Shown piece after piece: positions 7,067-15,733 of a stretch of DNA of 32,518 bases. This DNA comes from Stutzerimonas nosocomialis (GTDB lineage Bacteria > Pseudomonadota > Gammaproteobacteria > Pseudomonadales > Pseudomonadaceae). Numbering within the stretch: the stretch's first letter is position 1; every line of letters starts with the position of its first letter. Position numbers and translations under genes: made by a program. Where the stretch lies: positions 1 through 32,518 of the forward strand of contig NZ_QLAE01000043.1 of assembly GCF_005876855.1 (NCBI RefSeq), read 5' to 3'. Under the pieces are notes generated by a model. That model saw only the letters and a list, made by a program, of their open reading frames with translations, was not told the origin of the DNA and ran no database searches.

Positions 7067-8346
7067 GGGCGCGGTTCGGCCAGCGCCGCGTTGCGGCCCA
7101 GCACGGCGCGCTGCGCCTCGAACAGCACGACGTAGGCCAGCGCGCCGACGAGGATGCCGACGATGGGCGCTACCCAGGGCGACAGGTAGGCGCACAGCGC
7201 ACCGATGACGTAGGCCGCCAGCCCCACCCAGTTGAAGGCCGGCAGATGGCTCTCGGCCAGGGCCGGGTAGCGGCCGCGGTGGCCATAGAAGTAGTCGGCC
7301 ATGATCACGCCGCCGATCGGCGGGATGATCGAGCCGAGCAGGATCAGGAAGGGGATCAGCATGTCCGACATGCCGCCGATCGCCAGCAGCGTACCGACCG
7401 CGGCGCCGCCCAGGGTGACCAGCCGGCGACGGTCGGTGCGCAGCAGGTTGCAGCCGGCCGCGGCGAAGTTGTAGATGGTGTTGTCCTGGGTGGTCCAGAG
7501 GTTGAGAAAGAGCATCACCACCGCGGCCATCGACAGGCCCTGCAGGACCAGCACTTCGACGACGTCGGGCTGCTGGTAGACGATGGCGCCATAGGCACCG
7601 GCGACGATCATCAGGCCGTTGCCGATGAAGAAGCCGATCAGGCTGGCGAACACCGCGACCCGGCCGTTGCGGGCGAAGCGGGTCCAGTTGGTGGCCTGGG
7701 TGGCGCCGCTGACGAAGGTCCCGAAGACCATGGTGATGGCGACGCTCAGGGTCATGGTCTCGCTGGGTTCGACCGCCAGCAGCGCATCCAGCCCGCCGAC
7801 GTCGCGCGTGGCGATCCACAGCGAGCAGACGAGCAGGGCGAGCATCGCCGGGACGGCGACCCGCGAGAGCAGGTCCAGGCCCCGGTAGCCGACGAAGGCG
7901 GTGATGCAGAAGCCGAAGCCGAACAGCACCATCAGCGGGATGGTCAGCCCCTCGGGCAGGCCGAGGATCTTCACCAGCACCAGAGCGATGGTGGCGGTGC
8001 CCCAGGCGTACCAGCCGACCTGGGTGAAGCCCAGCAGCATGTCGGACAGCTTGCTGCCGAGCTCGCCGAAGCAGAAACGTCCCATCAGTACCGAATTCAG
8101 GCCGCTGCGGCAGGCGATCAGGCCGAGCACGGCGGCGTAGGCGCCCAGCAGCAGATTGCCGATGACCGCGGCCCAGATCAGGGTGGTGAAGTCGAACGCC
8201 ATGCCGATGCGGCCGCCGGCGAACATGGTGGCGGTGAAGAAGGTGAAGCCGAACAGCATGATCGAGGTGGAAAACAGGCCCTTGCGGGCACCGGCGGGAA
8301 CCTCGCTCAACGGGAAATCGCTGTCGCCTTGGCGTGCTTGAGTCAT
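7063..8346 (-). CDS. codB: NCS1-family cytosine/nucleobase permease (CodB-like)
   Basis: A 427-residue inner-membrane transporter with about twelve hydrophobic segments, similar in length to E. coli CodB (419). Family marks are the N-terminal SEVPAGARKG and FFTATMFAGGRIG region, SGATQATNWTRFAR, NLWTTQDNTIYNF, and IPPIGGVIMADYF. NCS1 transporters import nucleobases and related compounds with H+ or Na+. It is the first gene of the minus-strand operon, followed by the PucR regulator (4-nt overlap) and codA, so uptake and deamination are co-expressed. ATG 8346 follows a weak purine stretch rather than a strong Shine-Dalgarno. Confidence 0.9.
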   Translation of the reverse strand: MTQARQGDSDFPLSEVPAGARKGLFSTSIMLFGFTFFTATMFAGGRIGMAFDFTTLIWAAVIGNLLLGAYAAVLGLIACRSGLNSVLMGRFCFGELGSKLSDMLLGFTQVGWYAWGTATIALVLVKILGLPEGLTIPLMVLFGFGFCITAFVGYRGLDLLSRVAVPAMLALLVCSLWIATRDVGGLDALLAVEPSETMTLSVAITMVFGTFVSGATQATNWTRFARNGRVAVFASLIGFFIGNGLMIVAGAYGAIVYQQPDVVEVLVLQGLSMAAVVMLFLNLWTTQDNTIYNFAAAGCNLLRTDRRRLVTLGGAAVGTLLAIGGMSDMLIPFLILLGSIIPPIGGVIMADYFYGHRGRYPALAESHLPAFNWVGLAAYVIGALCAYLSPWVAPIVGILVGALAYVVLFEAQRAVLGRNAALAEPRP

Positions 8347-8442
8347 GTCCGTAACTCCACAGGGGTGAGTGAAGTCATCGCTCTAGCAGTCGTCATGCCA
8401 GTTCGACCGGCAAGGGCCAACGCTCGAAAACGCCGAGCCAGG

Positions 8443-8459
8443 TTGTGCTCATTGCACAA
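8443..8459. promoter_or_regulatory. Candidate operator upstream of codB
   Basis: TTGTGC-TCATT-GCACAA is a perfect 6+6 inverted repeat about 97-113 bp before the codB start, in the only long intergenic gap of the operon. Position and symmetry suit a regulator site, possibly for the PucR-type protein. No match to a published motif is claimed. Confidence 0.4.
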
Positions 8460-8570
8460 GGGATTGGGGAATCCGGACGCTTTCGAGCCTGTTTCGTTGT
8501 GACATGCGAACAATGCGTGTGCCGCGTTGGTGCGAGGCGGCGCGCGCCTGCACCGCTTTCGCACGCAAAC

Positions 8571-8593
8571 GGAAAGGCCCGCGACGGCGGGCC
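8571..8593 (-). terminator. Hairpin terminator of phaJ1
   Basis: On the minus strand a 7-bp GC stem (GGCCCGC / GCGGGCC, loop GACG on the plus strand) follows the phaJ1 stop by 18 nt and is trailed by a short T-containing stretch. It separates phaJ1 from the codB promoter region. Confidence 0.65.
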
Positions 8594-8611
8594 CGGATGA
8601 CGGCGTGCTCG

Positions 8612-9082
8612 TCAGCCGATGCTGACGGTCGGCACGGCCTTGATTTCCACGGTCTGCGCCTTGCGCGGGGCGAGGATCTCGGCTTCGCCGTCGACCACCA
8701 TCTCGTCGCGCTGGTTGAACACCTGGGTGGCGATGCGCACGCGGAACTTGGGCAGCTTCTCGAGGATTTCCAGGCGAACGGTCAGGGTGTCGCCGAGCTT
8801 GACCGGCAGCGCGAAGCGCATCGTCTGGCCGAGGTAGATGGTGCCCGGGCCGGGCAGCTCGCAGGCGACCGCGGCGCTGATCAGCGCGCCGCTGAACATG
8901 CCGTGGGCGATGCGCTCGCGGAAGAGGGTGGTGGCGGCGAATTCGGCATCCAGGTGCACCGGGTTGTGGTCCCCCGACATCGCGGCGAACAGCTGGATGT
9001 CGCGCTCTTCGACGGTCTTGCTGTAGGTGGCTTTCTGACCGACTTCCAGGGCTTCGTAGGGGGTGTTGCTGAGGCTGCTCAT
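8612..9082 (-). CDS. phaJ1: (R)-specific enoyl-CoA hydratase, MaoC/hot-dog fold (PhaJ1-like)
   Basis: A 156-residue MaoC-domain protein with the hydratase-2 active-site motif SGDHNPVHLD (D38, H43), followed by AHGMFSGALIS and GPGTIYLGQTMRF. Length, start and the VSIG end closely follow P. aeruginosa PhaJ1. The enzyme hydrates trans-2-enoyl-CoA from beta-oxidation to (R)-3-hydroxyacyl-CoA, the monomer for polyhydroxyalkanoate synthesis. It is divergent from fadD2, as in the P. aeruginosa region PA3299-PA3302, which links it to fatty acid activation. No pha synthase gene is in the window. A purine-rich GGAGCG lies just before the start. Confidence 0.9.
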   Translation of the reverse strand: MSSLSNTPYEALEVGQKATYSKTVEERDIQLFAAMSGDHNPVHLDAEFAATTLFRERIAHGMFSGALISAAVACELPGPGTIYLGQTMRFALPVKLGDTLTVRLEILEKLPKFRVRIATQVFNQRDEMVVDGEAEILAPRKAQTVEIKAVPTVSIG

Positions 9083-9294
9083 GGGCGCTCCTTGAATATG
9101 ACCGGTGAGTCACGGCCGGGGTCTGTATCCGGATATTACCCGGTACCGCCCGGATGGGCTGTGAGGCTTGGACGCCACGGATGCCCGCCCGGGCACGTAA
9201 CGGCCGATTGGCGGGCCCGGCGCCCGGGTAATGGGCGCTTGGGAGGCCGTGAGGTGATGGAAGATTCACGCCGCTGATGGAACCGGGCGAGCTC

Positions 9295-9322
9295 TTGCGC
9301 CTTCTTGCCAAGCTGCTAAGTT
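9295..9322 (+). promoter_or_regulatory. Candidate sigma70 promoter of fadD2
   Basis: TTGCGC (9295-9300), 16-bp spacer, then an extended -10 TGCTAAGTT with hexamer TAAGTT at 9317-9322. A similar TGCTAA element precedes fadD1. The -35 is poor. Confidence 0.35.
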
Positions 9323-9377
9323 CGCGGCAGTCCGCCCTGCGCGGGCCAGACAAACTCAGGTAAAGAGGCCAAGAACA

Positions 9378-11066
9378 ATGCAACCTGATTTCTGGAATGA
9401 CAAACGCCCCGCGGGCATACCGAGCGAGATCGATCTGGGAGGGTATCGTTCGGTGATCGAGGTGTTCGAGCGCAGCTGCAAGCAGTACGCCGATCGCCCC
9501 GCTTTCAGCAACATGGGCGCCACGCTCACCTATGCGGACCTGTCGCGCCATTCCGCCGCGTTCGCCGCCTATCTGCAGAACCACACCGACCTCAAGCCCG
9601 GCGATCGCATCGCCGTGCAGATGCCCAACCTGCTGCAGTACCCGATCGCCGTGTTCGGCGCGATGCGCGCGGGCCTGACGGTGGTCAACACCAACCCGCT
9701 GTACACCACGCGGGAGATGAAGCACCAGTTCAAGGATTCCGGCGCGCGCGCGCTGGTCTACCTCAACACCTTCGGCAAGCAGGTGCAGGAAGTGCTGCCG
9801 GAAACCGACATCGAATACCTGATCGAGGCGCGCATCGGCGACATGTTGCCGCCGCTCAAGGGCCTGCTGATCAACGCCGCGGTCAAGCACCTGAAGAAGA
9901 TGGTGCCCGACTACCAGCTGCCCCAGGCGGTGCCGTTCAAGGCCGCCCTGCGCGACGGCGCGCGGCACAGCCTCAGGCCGGTGTCGACGACCCTCGACGA
10001 CATCGCGGTGCTGCAGTACACCGGCGGCACCACCGGCGTTGCCAAGGGCGCGATGCTCACCCATGGCAACCTGGTGGCCAACATGCAGCAGGCGCGGGCG
10101 AACATGCAGCAGCTGGGCGACGACGGCCAGCCGATCATCCGGGAAGGGCAGGAAGTGATGATCGCGCCGCTGCCGCTCTATCACATCTACGCCTTCACCG
10201 TGAACTGCATGTGCATGATGGTGACCGGCAACCACAACGTCCTGATCACCAACCCACGGGACATCAACGCCTTCGTCAAGGAATTGCAGCAGTGGCGGTT
10301 CACCGGCTTCCTGGGCCTCAACACCCTGTTCGTCGCGCTGATGTCGCATCCGGATTTCAAGAAGATCGACTTCTCGGCGCTCAAGGGCACCAACTCCGGC
10401 GGCACCGCGCTGGTGGCCGCGGTGGCCGAGCGCTGGCGCAGCATCACCGGCGTGACGGTGGTGGAAGGTTACGGCCTGACCGAAACCTCGCCGGTGGTCT
10501 GCGCCAATCCGCACGGTGAACGGTCGCGGCTGGGCACCGTCGGCCTGCCGGTACCGGGCACCGCGCTGAAGGTGATCGACGAGCAGGGCAACGAGTTGCC
10601 GCTTGGCGAACGCGGCGAGCTCTGCGTCAAGGGGCCGCAGGTGATGAAGGGCTACTGGCAGCGTCCCGAGGCGACCGCCGAGGTGCTCGACGAAGAGGGT
10701 TGGCTGAAGACCGGCGACATCGCGGTGATCGATCACGACGGCTTCGTCAGCATCGTCGACCGCAAGAAGGACCTGATCATCGTCTCGGGTTTCAACGTCT
10801 ACCCCAACGAGATCGAAGAAGTGGTCATGGCCCATCCGAAGGTCACCGCCTGCGCGGCCGTCGGCGTGCCGGACGAGAAATCCGGCGAGGCGGTCAAGCT
10901 GTTCGTGGTGCCGAGCGACACGTCGCTCACCGTCGAAGAGCTGCAGACCTACTGCCGGGAAAACTTCACCGGCTACAAGATTCCCAGGCACTTCGTCTTC
11001 AGGGATTCGCTGCCGATGTCTCCAGTCGGTAAGATACTGCGCCGGGAACTGCGCGACATCGCCTGA
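9378..11066 (+). CDS. fadD2: Long-chain fatty acid-CoA ligase (FadD2-type)
   Basis: A 562-residue adenylate-forming enzyme. It has the P-loop motif YTGGTTGVAKG (214-224), YGLTETSP (365-372), GWLKTGD (441-447), the hinge DRKKDLIIVSGFNVYPNEIE (461-480), and the C-terminal lysine region PVGKILRREL. It activates fatty acids to acyl-CoA with ATP at the inner membrane. The copy beside phaJ1 and distal to hrpA corresponds by gene order to fadD2 of P. aeruginosa. A strong terminator at 11091-11122 separates it from fadD1, so the paralogues need not be co-transcribed. ATG 9378 is preceded by AAAGAGG. The fadD1/fadD2 assignment rests on synteny. Confidence 0.92.
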   Translation: MQPDFWNDKRPAGIPSEIDLGGYRSVIEVFERSCKQYADRPAFSNMGATLTYADLSRHSAAFAAYLQNHTDLKPGDRIAVQMPNLLQYPIAVFGAMRAGLTVVNTNPLYTTREMKHQFKDSGARALVYLNTFGKQVQEVLPETDIEYLIEARIGDMLPPLKGLLINAAVKHLKKMVPDYQLPQAVPFKAALRDGARHSLRPVSTTLDDIAVLQYTGGTTGVAKGAMLTHGNLVANMQQARANMQQLGDDGQPIIREGQEVMIAPLPLYHIYAFTVNCMCMMVTGNHNVLITNPRDINAFVKELQQWRFTGFLGLNTLFVALMSHPDFKKIDFSALKGTNSGGTALVAAVAERWRSITGVTVVEGYGLTETSPVVCANPHGERSRLGTVGLPVPGTALKVIDEQGNELPLGERGELCVKGPQVMKGYWQRPEATAEVLDEEGWLKTGDIAVIDHDGFVSIVDRKKDLIIVSGFNVYPNEIEEVVMAHPKVTACAAVGVPDEKSGEAVKLFVVPSDTSLTVEELQTYCRENFTGYKIPRHFVFRDSLPMSPVGKILRRELRDIA

Positions 11067-11090
11067 TACCCCGCAACATACGCTGCGAGA

Positions 11091-11122
11091 AATGACCGAA
11101 GCTTTTGCTTCGGTCATTTTTT
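11091..11122 (+). terminator. Intrinsic terminator after fadD2
   Basis: A 12-bp perfect stem AATGACCGAAGC / GCTTCGGTCATT with a TTTT loop is followed by more T residues. It is a strong rho-independent terminator, 25 nt after the stop. Confidence 0.93.
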
Positions 11123-11145
11123 GTCGTCTCGATAGAAAGTCGACA

Positions 11146-11175
11146 TTGTTCGGCCGGGGGCAAAACTGCTAACCT
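11146..11175 (+). promoter_or_regulatory. Candidate sigma70 promoter of fadD1
   Basis: TTGTTC (11146-11151), 18-bp spacer, TAACCT (11170-11175) with a TGC extension as at fadD2. A promoter is needed here because a strong terminator lies just upstream. No PsrA-type GAAAC-N4-GTTTC site was seen. Confidence 0.35.
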
Positions 11176-11275
11176 CAGGCCCGCTTTCTTGCCGGCATCG
11201 CGGTACAAAAGTTAACAAAACACAACAAAACGGCTGACATCTGCGCAGTCAAAGCTGTCGCTTAGGAGTGGGGTT

Positions 11276-12964
11276 ATGACCGATAACTTCTGGAAGGATA
11301 AATATCCTGTCGGGGTCTCGAGCGAGATCGATCCCGACGCTTACCAGAACATCCAGGCGGTATTGAAGTACGCATGCGAGCGTTTCGCCGATAAGCCGGC
11401 GTTCAGCAACCTCGGCAAGACCCTGACCTACGGCGAGCTTTATTCGCTCTCCGGCCAATTCGCCGCCTATCTCCAGCACCACACCGACCTCAAGCCCGGC
11501 GATCGTATCGCGGTGCAGATGCCCAACGTGCTGCAGTATCCGGTCGTGGTGTTCGGCGCCATGCGCGCCGGCCTGATCGTGGTCAACACCAACCCGCTGT
11601 ACACCGCGCGGGAGATGGAACACCAGTTCAACGACTCCGGCGCCAAGGCGCTGGTCTGCCTGGCCAACATGGCGCACCTGGCCGAAGCCGTGCTGCCACG
11701 CACCGGCATCCGGCAGGTCATCGTCACCGAGGTCGGCGACATGCTGCCGACGCTCAAGCGGGTGCTGGTCAACGCCGTCGTCAAGCACGTCAAGAAGATG
11801 GTGCCGGCCTACAACCTGCCGCAGGCGGTGCGCTTCAACGACGCCATGGCCATGGGCCGTGGCAAGCCGGTCACCGAAGCCAATCCGGCCAGCAACGACA
11901 CCGCCGTGCTGCAGTACACCGGCGGCACCACGGGCGTGGCCAAGGGCGCGATGCTGACGCACCGCAATATCGTCGCCAACATGCTGCAGTGCCGCGCCCT
12001 GATGGGTACCGAGCTGGGCGAGGGCTGCGAGGTGATGGTCGCGCCGTTGCCGCTGTACCACATCTATGCGTTCACCTTTCACTGCATGACGATGATGCTG
12101 ATCGGCGCGCACAACGTGCTGATCACCAACCCCCGCGACCTGCCGGCCTTCGTCAAGGACCTGAGCAAGTACCGCTTCACCGGGTTCGTCGGCCTCAACA
12201 CCCTGTTCGTCGCCCTGTGCAACAACGAAGGCTTCCGCAAGCTGGACTTCTCTTCGCTCAAGGCCACGTTTTCCGGTGGCATGGCGCTGCAGCTGGCCGC
12301 GGCCGAGCGCTGGGCCGAGGTCACCGGCTGCCCCATCTGCGAAGGCTTCGGCATGACCGAAACCAGCCCGGTGGTCTCGGTGAACCCCTTCCAGAACATC
12401 CAGATCGGCACGATCGGCATCCCGATGCCCTCGACCCAGTGCAAGGTCATCGACGAGGAGGGCAACGACCTGCCGATGGGCTCCATTGGCGAGTTGTGCG
12501 TCAAGGGCCCGCAGGTGATGAAGGGCTACTGGCAGCGCCAGGACGCCACCGACGAGATTCTGGATGCCGACGGCTGGCTCAAGACCGGCGATATCGGCGT
12601 GATCCAGGAAGACGGCTACATGCGCATCGTCGACCGCAAGAAGGACATGATCCTGGTGTCCGGTTTCAACGTCTATCCGAACGAGCTCGAAGACGTTCTG
12701 GCGACTCTGCCGGGCGTGTTGCAGTGCGCCGCGATCGGTGTCCCGGACGAGAAGTCGGGCGAGGCGATCAAACTCTTCGTGGTCACCAAGCCGGGCGAGA
12801 GCCTGACCAAGGAACAGGTCATGCAGCACATGCATGACAACGTCACCGGCTACAAGCGTCCCAAGAGCGTCGAGTTCCGCGACAGCCTGCCGACCACCAA
12901 CGTTGGCAAGATCCTGCGCCGCGAGCTGCGCGACCAGGAACTCAAGAAGCTCGGCAAGACGTAA
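11276..12964 (+). CDS. fadD1: Long-chain fatty acid-CoA ligase (FadD1-type)
   Basis: A 562-residue paralogue of the upstream ligase with the same motifs at the same positions: YTGGTTGVAKG (from 214), FGMTETSP, GWLKTGD, DRKKDMILVSGFNVYPNELE and VGKILRREL. It differs from fadD2 in the signature glycine-tyrosine (FGMTE rather than YGLTE), which may affect substrate range; that is inference. It has its own upstream gap of 209 nt with a terminator and a promoter-like element, and a good AGGAG at 11264-11268. By gene order towards hrpA it corresponds to fadD1 (PA3299) of P. aeruginosa. Both copies supply acyl-CoA for beta-oxidation. Confidence 0.93.
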   Translation: MTDNFWKDKYPVGVSSEIDPDAYQNIQAVLKYACERFADKPAFSNLGKTLTYGELYSLSGQFAAYLQHHTDLKPGDRIAVQMPNVLQYPVVVFGAMRAGLIVVNTNPLYTAREMEHQFNDSGAKALVCLANMAHLAEAVLPRTGIRQVIVTEVGDMLPTLKRVLVNAVVKHVKKMVPAYNLPQAVRFNDAMAMGRGKPVTEANPASNDTAVLQYTGGTTGVAKGAMLTHRNIVANMLQCRALMGTELGEGCEVMVAPLPLYHIYAFTFHCMTMMLIGAHNVLITNPRDLPAFVKDLSKYRFTGFVGLNTLFVALCNNEGFRKLDFSSLKATFSGGMALQLAAAERWAEVTGCPICEGFGMTETSPVVSVNPFQNIQIGTIGIPMPSTQCKVIDEEGNDLPMGSIGELCVKGPQVMKGYWQRQDATDEILDADGWLKTGDIGVIQEDGYMRIVDRKKDMILVSGFNVYPNELEDVLATLPGVLQCAAIGVPDEKSGEAIKLFVVTKPGESLTKEQVMQHMHDNVTGYKRPKSVEFRDSLPTTNVGKILRRELRDQELKKLGKT

Positions 12965-12984
12965 TCGCCGGCACGCGCTGTAGG

Positions 12985-13011
12985 AAAAAAGCCCGCTTCG
13001 GCGGGTTTTTT
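12985..13011 (+). terminator. Intrinsic terminator after fadD1
   Basis: CCCGC-TTCG-GCGGG stem-loop flanked by AAAAAAG upstream and TTTTTT downstream, so it can extend by A:T pairs. It could work in both directions, but it serves fadD1. Confidence 0.88.
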
Positions 13012-13196
13012 CATGGGCGCGAAAAAACCGACCAGCTGCACGTCTGACTGACGCAACGCCGAGAACCGGGGGCGGCGGGTCCAGTCTAGTGACCAAGGTC
13101 GCGTCCGCTGGAAGCCGTAGGGGACAGTGGCGTACGCACGGCGAATGCCACGCCGGCCTGCCCAACCATGTTCGTCCAATGAAGGATGAGTTACCT

Positions 13197-14801
13197 ATGA
13201 ATAAGAAGAATGTTTGTCAGGTAGTGGGTTCCCTCGCGTTAGCTTCCTCGACCGCTTTTGCCGCGCCGCCTCTGGAGACCGAGGCCTTCAACGACCTCTG
13301 GACTCCGGACAAGCCCAACGCGGCGGTCTGCAATTCGATCCTCCTGGTCAGCTCGCCCATTGGCCTGCCGCGTTGCATGCAGGCCAGCAACGTGATGAAA
13401 CGCCTGGAAGCGCTGCAGGACATCGCCACGCTCAACGGCGGCAATCGCGCCTCGGGGCAGCCCGGTTACCAGGCCTCGGTGGACTACGTGCGCAGCACCC
13501 TGGAGCAGGCCGGCTATCAGGTTTCGATCCAGGCGTTTCCGTTCTCCGCCTACTACCCGGTCGGGCCCGGCACCCTGGCGGCCGTGGCGCCGCAGCCGGT
13601 CAGCTATGTCTGGGAGGAGGATTTCACCTACCTGTCGCAAACCGAGGCCGGCAGCGTCAGCGGGCCGGTGGTCGCGGTCGACGTTGCCCTCGGTGCCGGC
13701 AACACCTCCACCAGCGGCTGCGAGCCGGAAGACTTCGCCGGATTCCCGAGCGGTTCCATCGCGCTGATCCAGCGCGGTACCTGCGACTTCGTGGTCAAGG
13801 CGCAGAACGCCGCCGATGCCGGTGCGGTCGGTGTGGTCATCTTCAACCAGGGCAACACCGAGGACCGCACCGGGCTCGCCAACGTGACCCTGGGCGACGA
13901 TTACCAGGGTGGGTTGCCGGTCATCTTCGCGACCTACGCCAATGGCGCCGCCTGGGCCGACACGCCCGGCCTGCAGCTGAGCTTCTCGGTGGACGTCGTG
14001 CGCGAGCGCACCGAGACCTTCAACGTGCTGGCCGAGACCCGGCGTGGCGACCCGAACAACGTGATCATGGTCGGCGCGCATCTGGACTCGGTGTTCGAAG
14101 GCCCCGGCATCAACGACAACGGGTCGGGCAGCGCCGCGGTGCTGGAGATGGCGGTGCTGCTGCGTCGTGCCCAGCCGCTGAACAAGATCCGCTTTGCCTG
14201 GTGGGGGGCCGAGGAGTCGGGGCTGGTGGGCTCGACCTATTACGTCAACCAGCTGGCCGATGAGGAAAAGGCGCGGATCAAGGCCTACCTCAACGTCGAC
14301 ATGATCGGTTCGCCGAACTACGCGAACTTCATCTACGACGGCGACGGCTCGGATTTCGGCCTGCAGGGTCCGCCCGGTTCGGCGGCCATCGAACGGCTGT
14401 TCGAGAGCTACTTCCGCCTGCGGGGCGCGGCGTCCGAGGGTACCGAGATCAGTTTCCGCTCCGACTACGCGCAGTTCTTCGAGGATGGCATCGCCTTCGG
14501 CGGGCTGTTCACCGGCGCGGAAGGCATCAAGACCGTCGAGCAGGCGCAGCGCTATGGCGGCGCGGCGGGCGAGCCCTACGATGCCTGCTACCACCAGGCC
14601 TGCGACGACCTCGGCAACATCGACATGGATGCCCTGGAGCTGCACGCCGATGCCCTGGCGTTCGCCACCAGTTGGCTGTCGTTGTCGACCAAGGTCATCG
14701 ATGACGAGATCGCGGCCGCCGAAGCGGCGCAAGGCACGACCATCCTGCGTCAGCAAGTGGTCCGCGAGCGCACCCACTGGGGGCATGACTGGATCAAGTA
14801 A
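13197..14801 (+). CDS. Secreted M28 aminopeptidase with PA domain (PaAP-like)
   Basis: A 534-residue protein closely following the secreted leucine aminopeptidase PaAP (PA2939) of P. aeruginosa. It has a signal peptide (residues 1-23, ending AFAA), a short propeptide, an inserted protease-associated domain (about 150-265, with GSIALIQRGTCDF), and an M28 catalytic domain. The expected zinc ligands and catalytic acids are H295, D307, E339/E340, D368 and H466. It releases N-terminal residues from peptides outside the cell; PaAP is exported by the type II system and loses pro-segments afterwards. ATG 13197 is preferred because AAGGA precedes it and a proper signal peptide begins there; in-frame starts upstream would add a charged stretch. 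It is a single gene between terminators. Confidence 0.92.
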   Translation: MNKKNVCQVVGSLALASSTAFAAPPLETEAFNDLWTPDKPNAAVCNSILLVSSPIGLPRCMQASNVMKRLEALQDIATLNGGNRASGQPGYQASVDYVRSTLEQAGYQVSIQAFPFSAYYPVGPGTLAAVAPQPVSYVWEEDFTYLSQTEAGSVSGPVVAVDVALGAGNTSTSGCEPEDFAGFPSGSIALIQRGTCDFVVKAQNAADAGAVGVVIFNQGNTEDRTGLANVTLGDDYQGGLPVIFATYANGAAWADTPGLQLSFSVDVVRERTETFNVLAETRRGDPNNVIMVGAHLDSVFEGPGINDNGSGSAAVLEMAVLLRRAQPLNKIRFAWWGAEESGLVGSTYYVNQLADEEKARIKAYLNVDMIGSPNYANFIYDGDGSDFGLQGPPGSAAIERLFESYFRLRGAASEGTEISFRSDYAQFFEDGIAFGGLFTGAEGIKTVEQAQRYGGAAGEPYDACYHQACDDLGNIDMDALELHADALAFATSWLSLSTKVIDDEIAAAEAAQGTTILRQQVVRERTHWGHDWIK

Positions 14802-14807
14802 GGCCGA

Positions 14808-14838
14808 AGGCTACGCCGGCACGACGCCGGCGTAGCCT
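14808..14838. terminator. Bidirectional hairpin between convergent genes
   Basis: A 13-bp perfect stem AGGCTACGCCGGC / GCCGGCGTAGCCT with loop ACGAC lies between the aminopeptidase stop (14801) and the lipoprotein stop (14840). It has no T-run, so its stop efficiency is uncertain. Confidence 0.65.
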
Positions 14839-14839
14839 C

Positions 14840-15733
14840 TCAATCGGCAGCGGCCTGCAGGGGTACCGACTTCAGCCAGCCGCGCAGGTCCATGAACAGG
14901 GCGCGCTGGCCATCGTCGGCCAGCAGCCGCCCACGCTCCACGTAACGGCCGGCGCCGAGCGAATACCGCAGCGTCTGTTCGCGGCCCGGAGTGTCGGCGA
15001 AGTGGCCTGACTCCAGGTCCATTGCCAGTATGCGCAGGGTTTCGACGAGGTTCGCGCGCAACGCATCCCGATAGGGCTGTGCCTGATCCTTCAGCCAGGG
15101 GGCGAGGCCGATGTTGGCGGTGGTGTCCGCCTTCCAGGGCGCAGCGCCCAGCACTTCGATCCGACCTTTGTAGAGCACCTCATGCCCGAAGCTGAGGGTG
15201 ATCTCGGTGATGAGGCGCGTGCTATCGAAGTCGTTGCCCAGTACGGCCTGGGGCTCGAAGCGCAGCAGATAGGGGCTGGCGTCCTTGACCGGGCCGAGCG
15301 TTCCGAGGTCGAGCTGGTCTCGAAGCTGTCGTTCGAACCAGCTGTCCAGACCCGTGCCCGCGGTCGCCATGCGTAGCGGCGCCACCTGCTGATCGGCTTC
15401 GTTCCGGGCTTCGCCGTGCACGCGCGACCTGTTCAGTTGGCTGACCAGCAGACTGCCGATCATCACGCCGGCGGCGGATGCGCCCGCCGAGCCGCCCTGG
15501 CCGGACACCTGCACCACCGGCGCGGTGTTGAGCGCACGCTCGACCATCTTCTGGCCGTCGACCCTGACATCGCCTTGCACGAGCCGCGCCTGGGTCACGT
15601 CCACCTCGACGCGGTAGCCATAGGCCTTGAGCAGGGCGGCGGGGTCCTGATCGATGTGTGGCCGCAGCGCCTGGGGAGCGCTGCAACCTGCAAGCGCGAG
15701 CACCAGCGCCACCTGCAAGAGTGGCCGGCCCAT
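14840..15733 (-). CDS. Predicted lipoprotein of unknown function (297 aa)
   Basis: The protein starts with a lipoprotein signal (MGRPLLQVALVLALAGC, acylated Cys17; Ser at +2 favours outer-membrane sorting). Near residues 75-100 lies a Gly/Ala-rich hydrophobic stretch (SGQGGSAGASAAGVMIGSLL) that might cross or touch a membrane. The rest looks like a soluble alpha/beta domain with repeated Asp/Leu helices. No family is recognised. ATG 15733 overlaps the stop of the upstream lipoprotein gene by one base (TGATG), so the two are co-translated and probably act together. Calling it a lipoprotein is secure; its role is not. Confidence 0.75.
   Translation of the reverse strand: MGRPLLQVALVLALAGCSAPQALRPHIDQDPAALLKAYGYRVEVDVTQARLVQGDVRVDGQKMVERALNTAPVVQVSGQGGSAGASAAGVMIGSLLVSQLNRSRVHGEARNEADQQVAPLRMATAGTGLDSWFERQLRDQLDLGTLGPVKDASPYLLRFEPQAVLGNDFDSTRLITEITLSFGHEVLYKGRIEVLGAAPWKADTTANIGLAPWLKDQAQPYRDALRANLVETLRILAMDLESGHFADTPGREQTLRYSLGAGRYVERGRLLADDGQRALFMDLRGWLKSVPLQAAAD

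Noticed and set aside
8343-11117. Minus-strand open frame of over 900 codons crossing phaJ1 and fadD2
   Set aside because: It runs across two clear genes and an intergenic region, with no recognisable domain.
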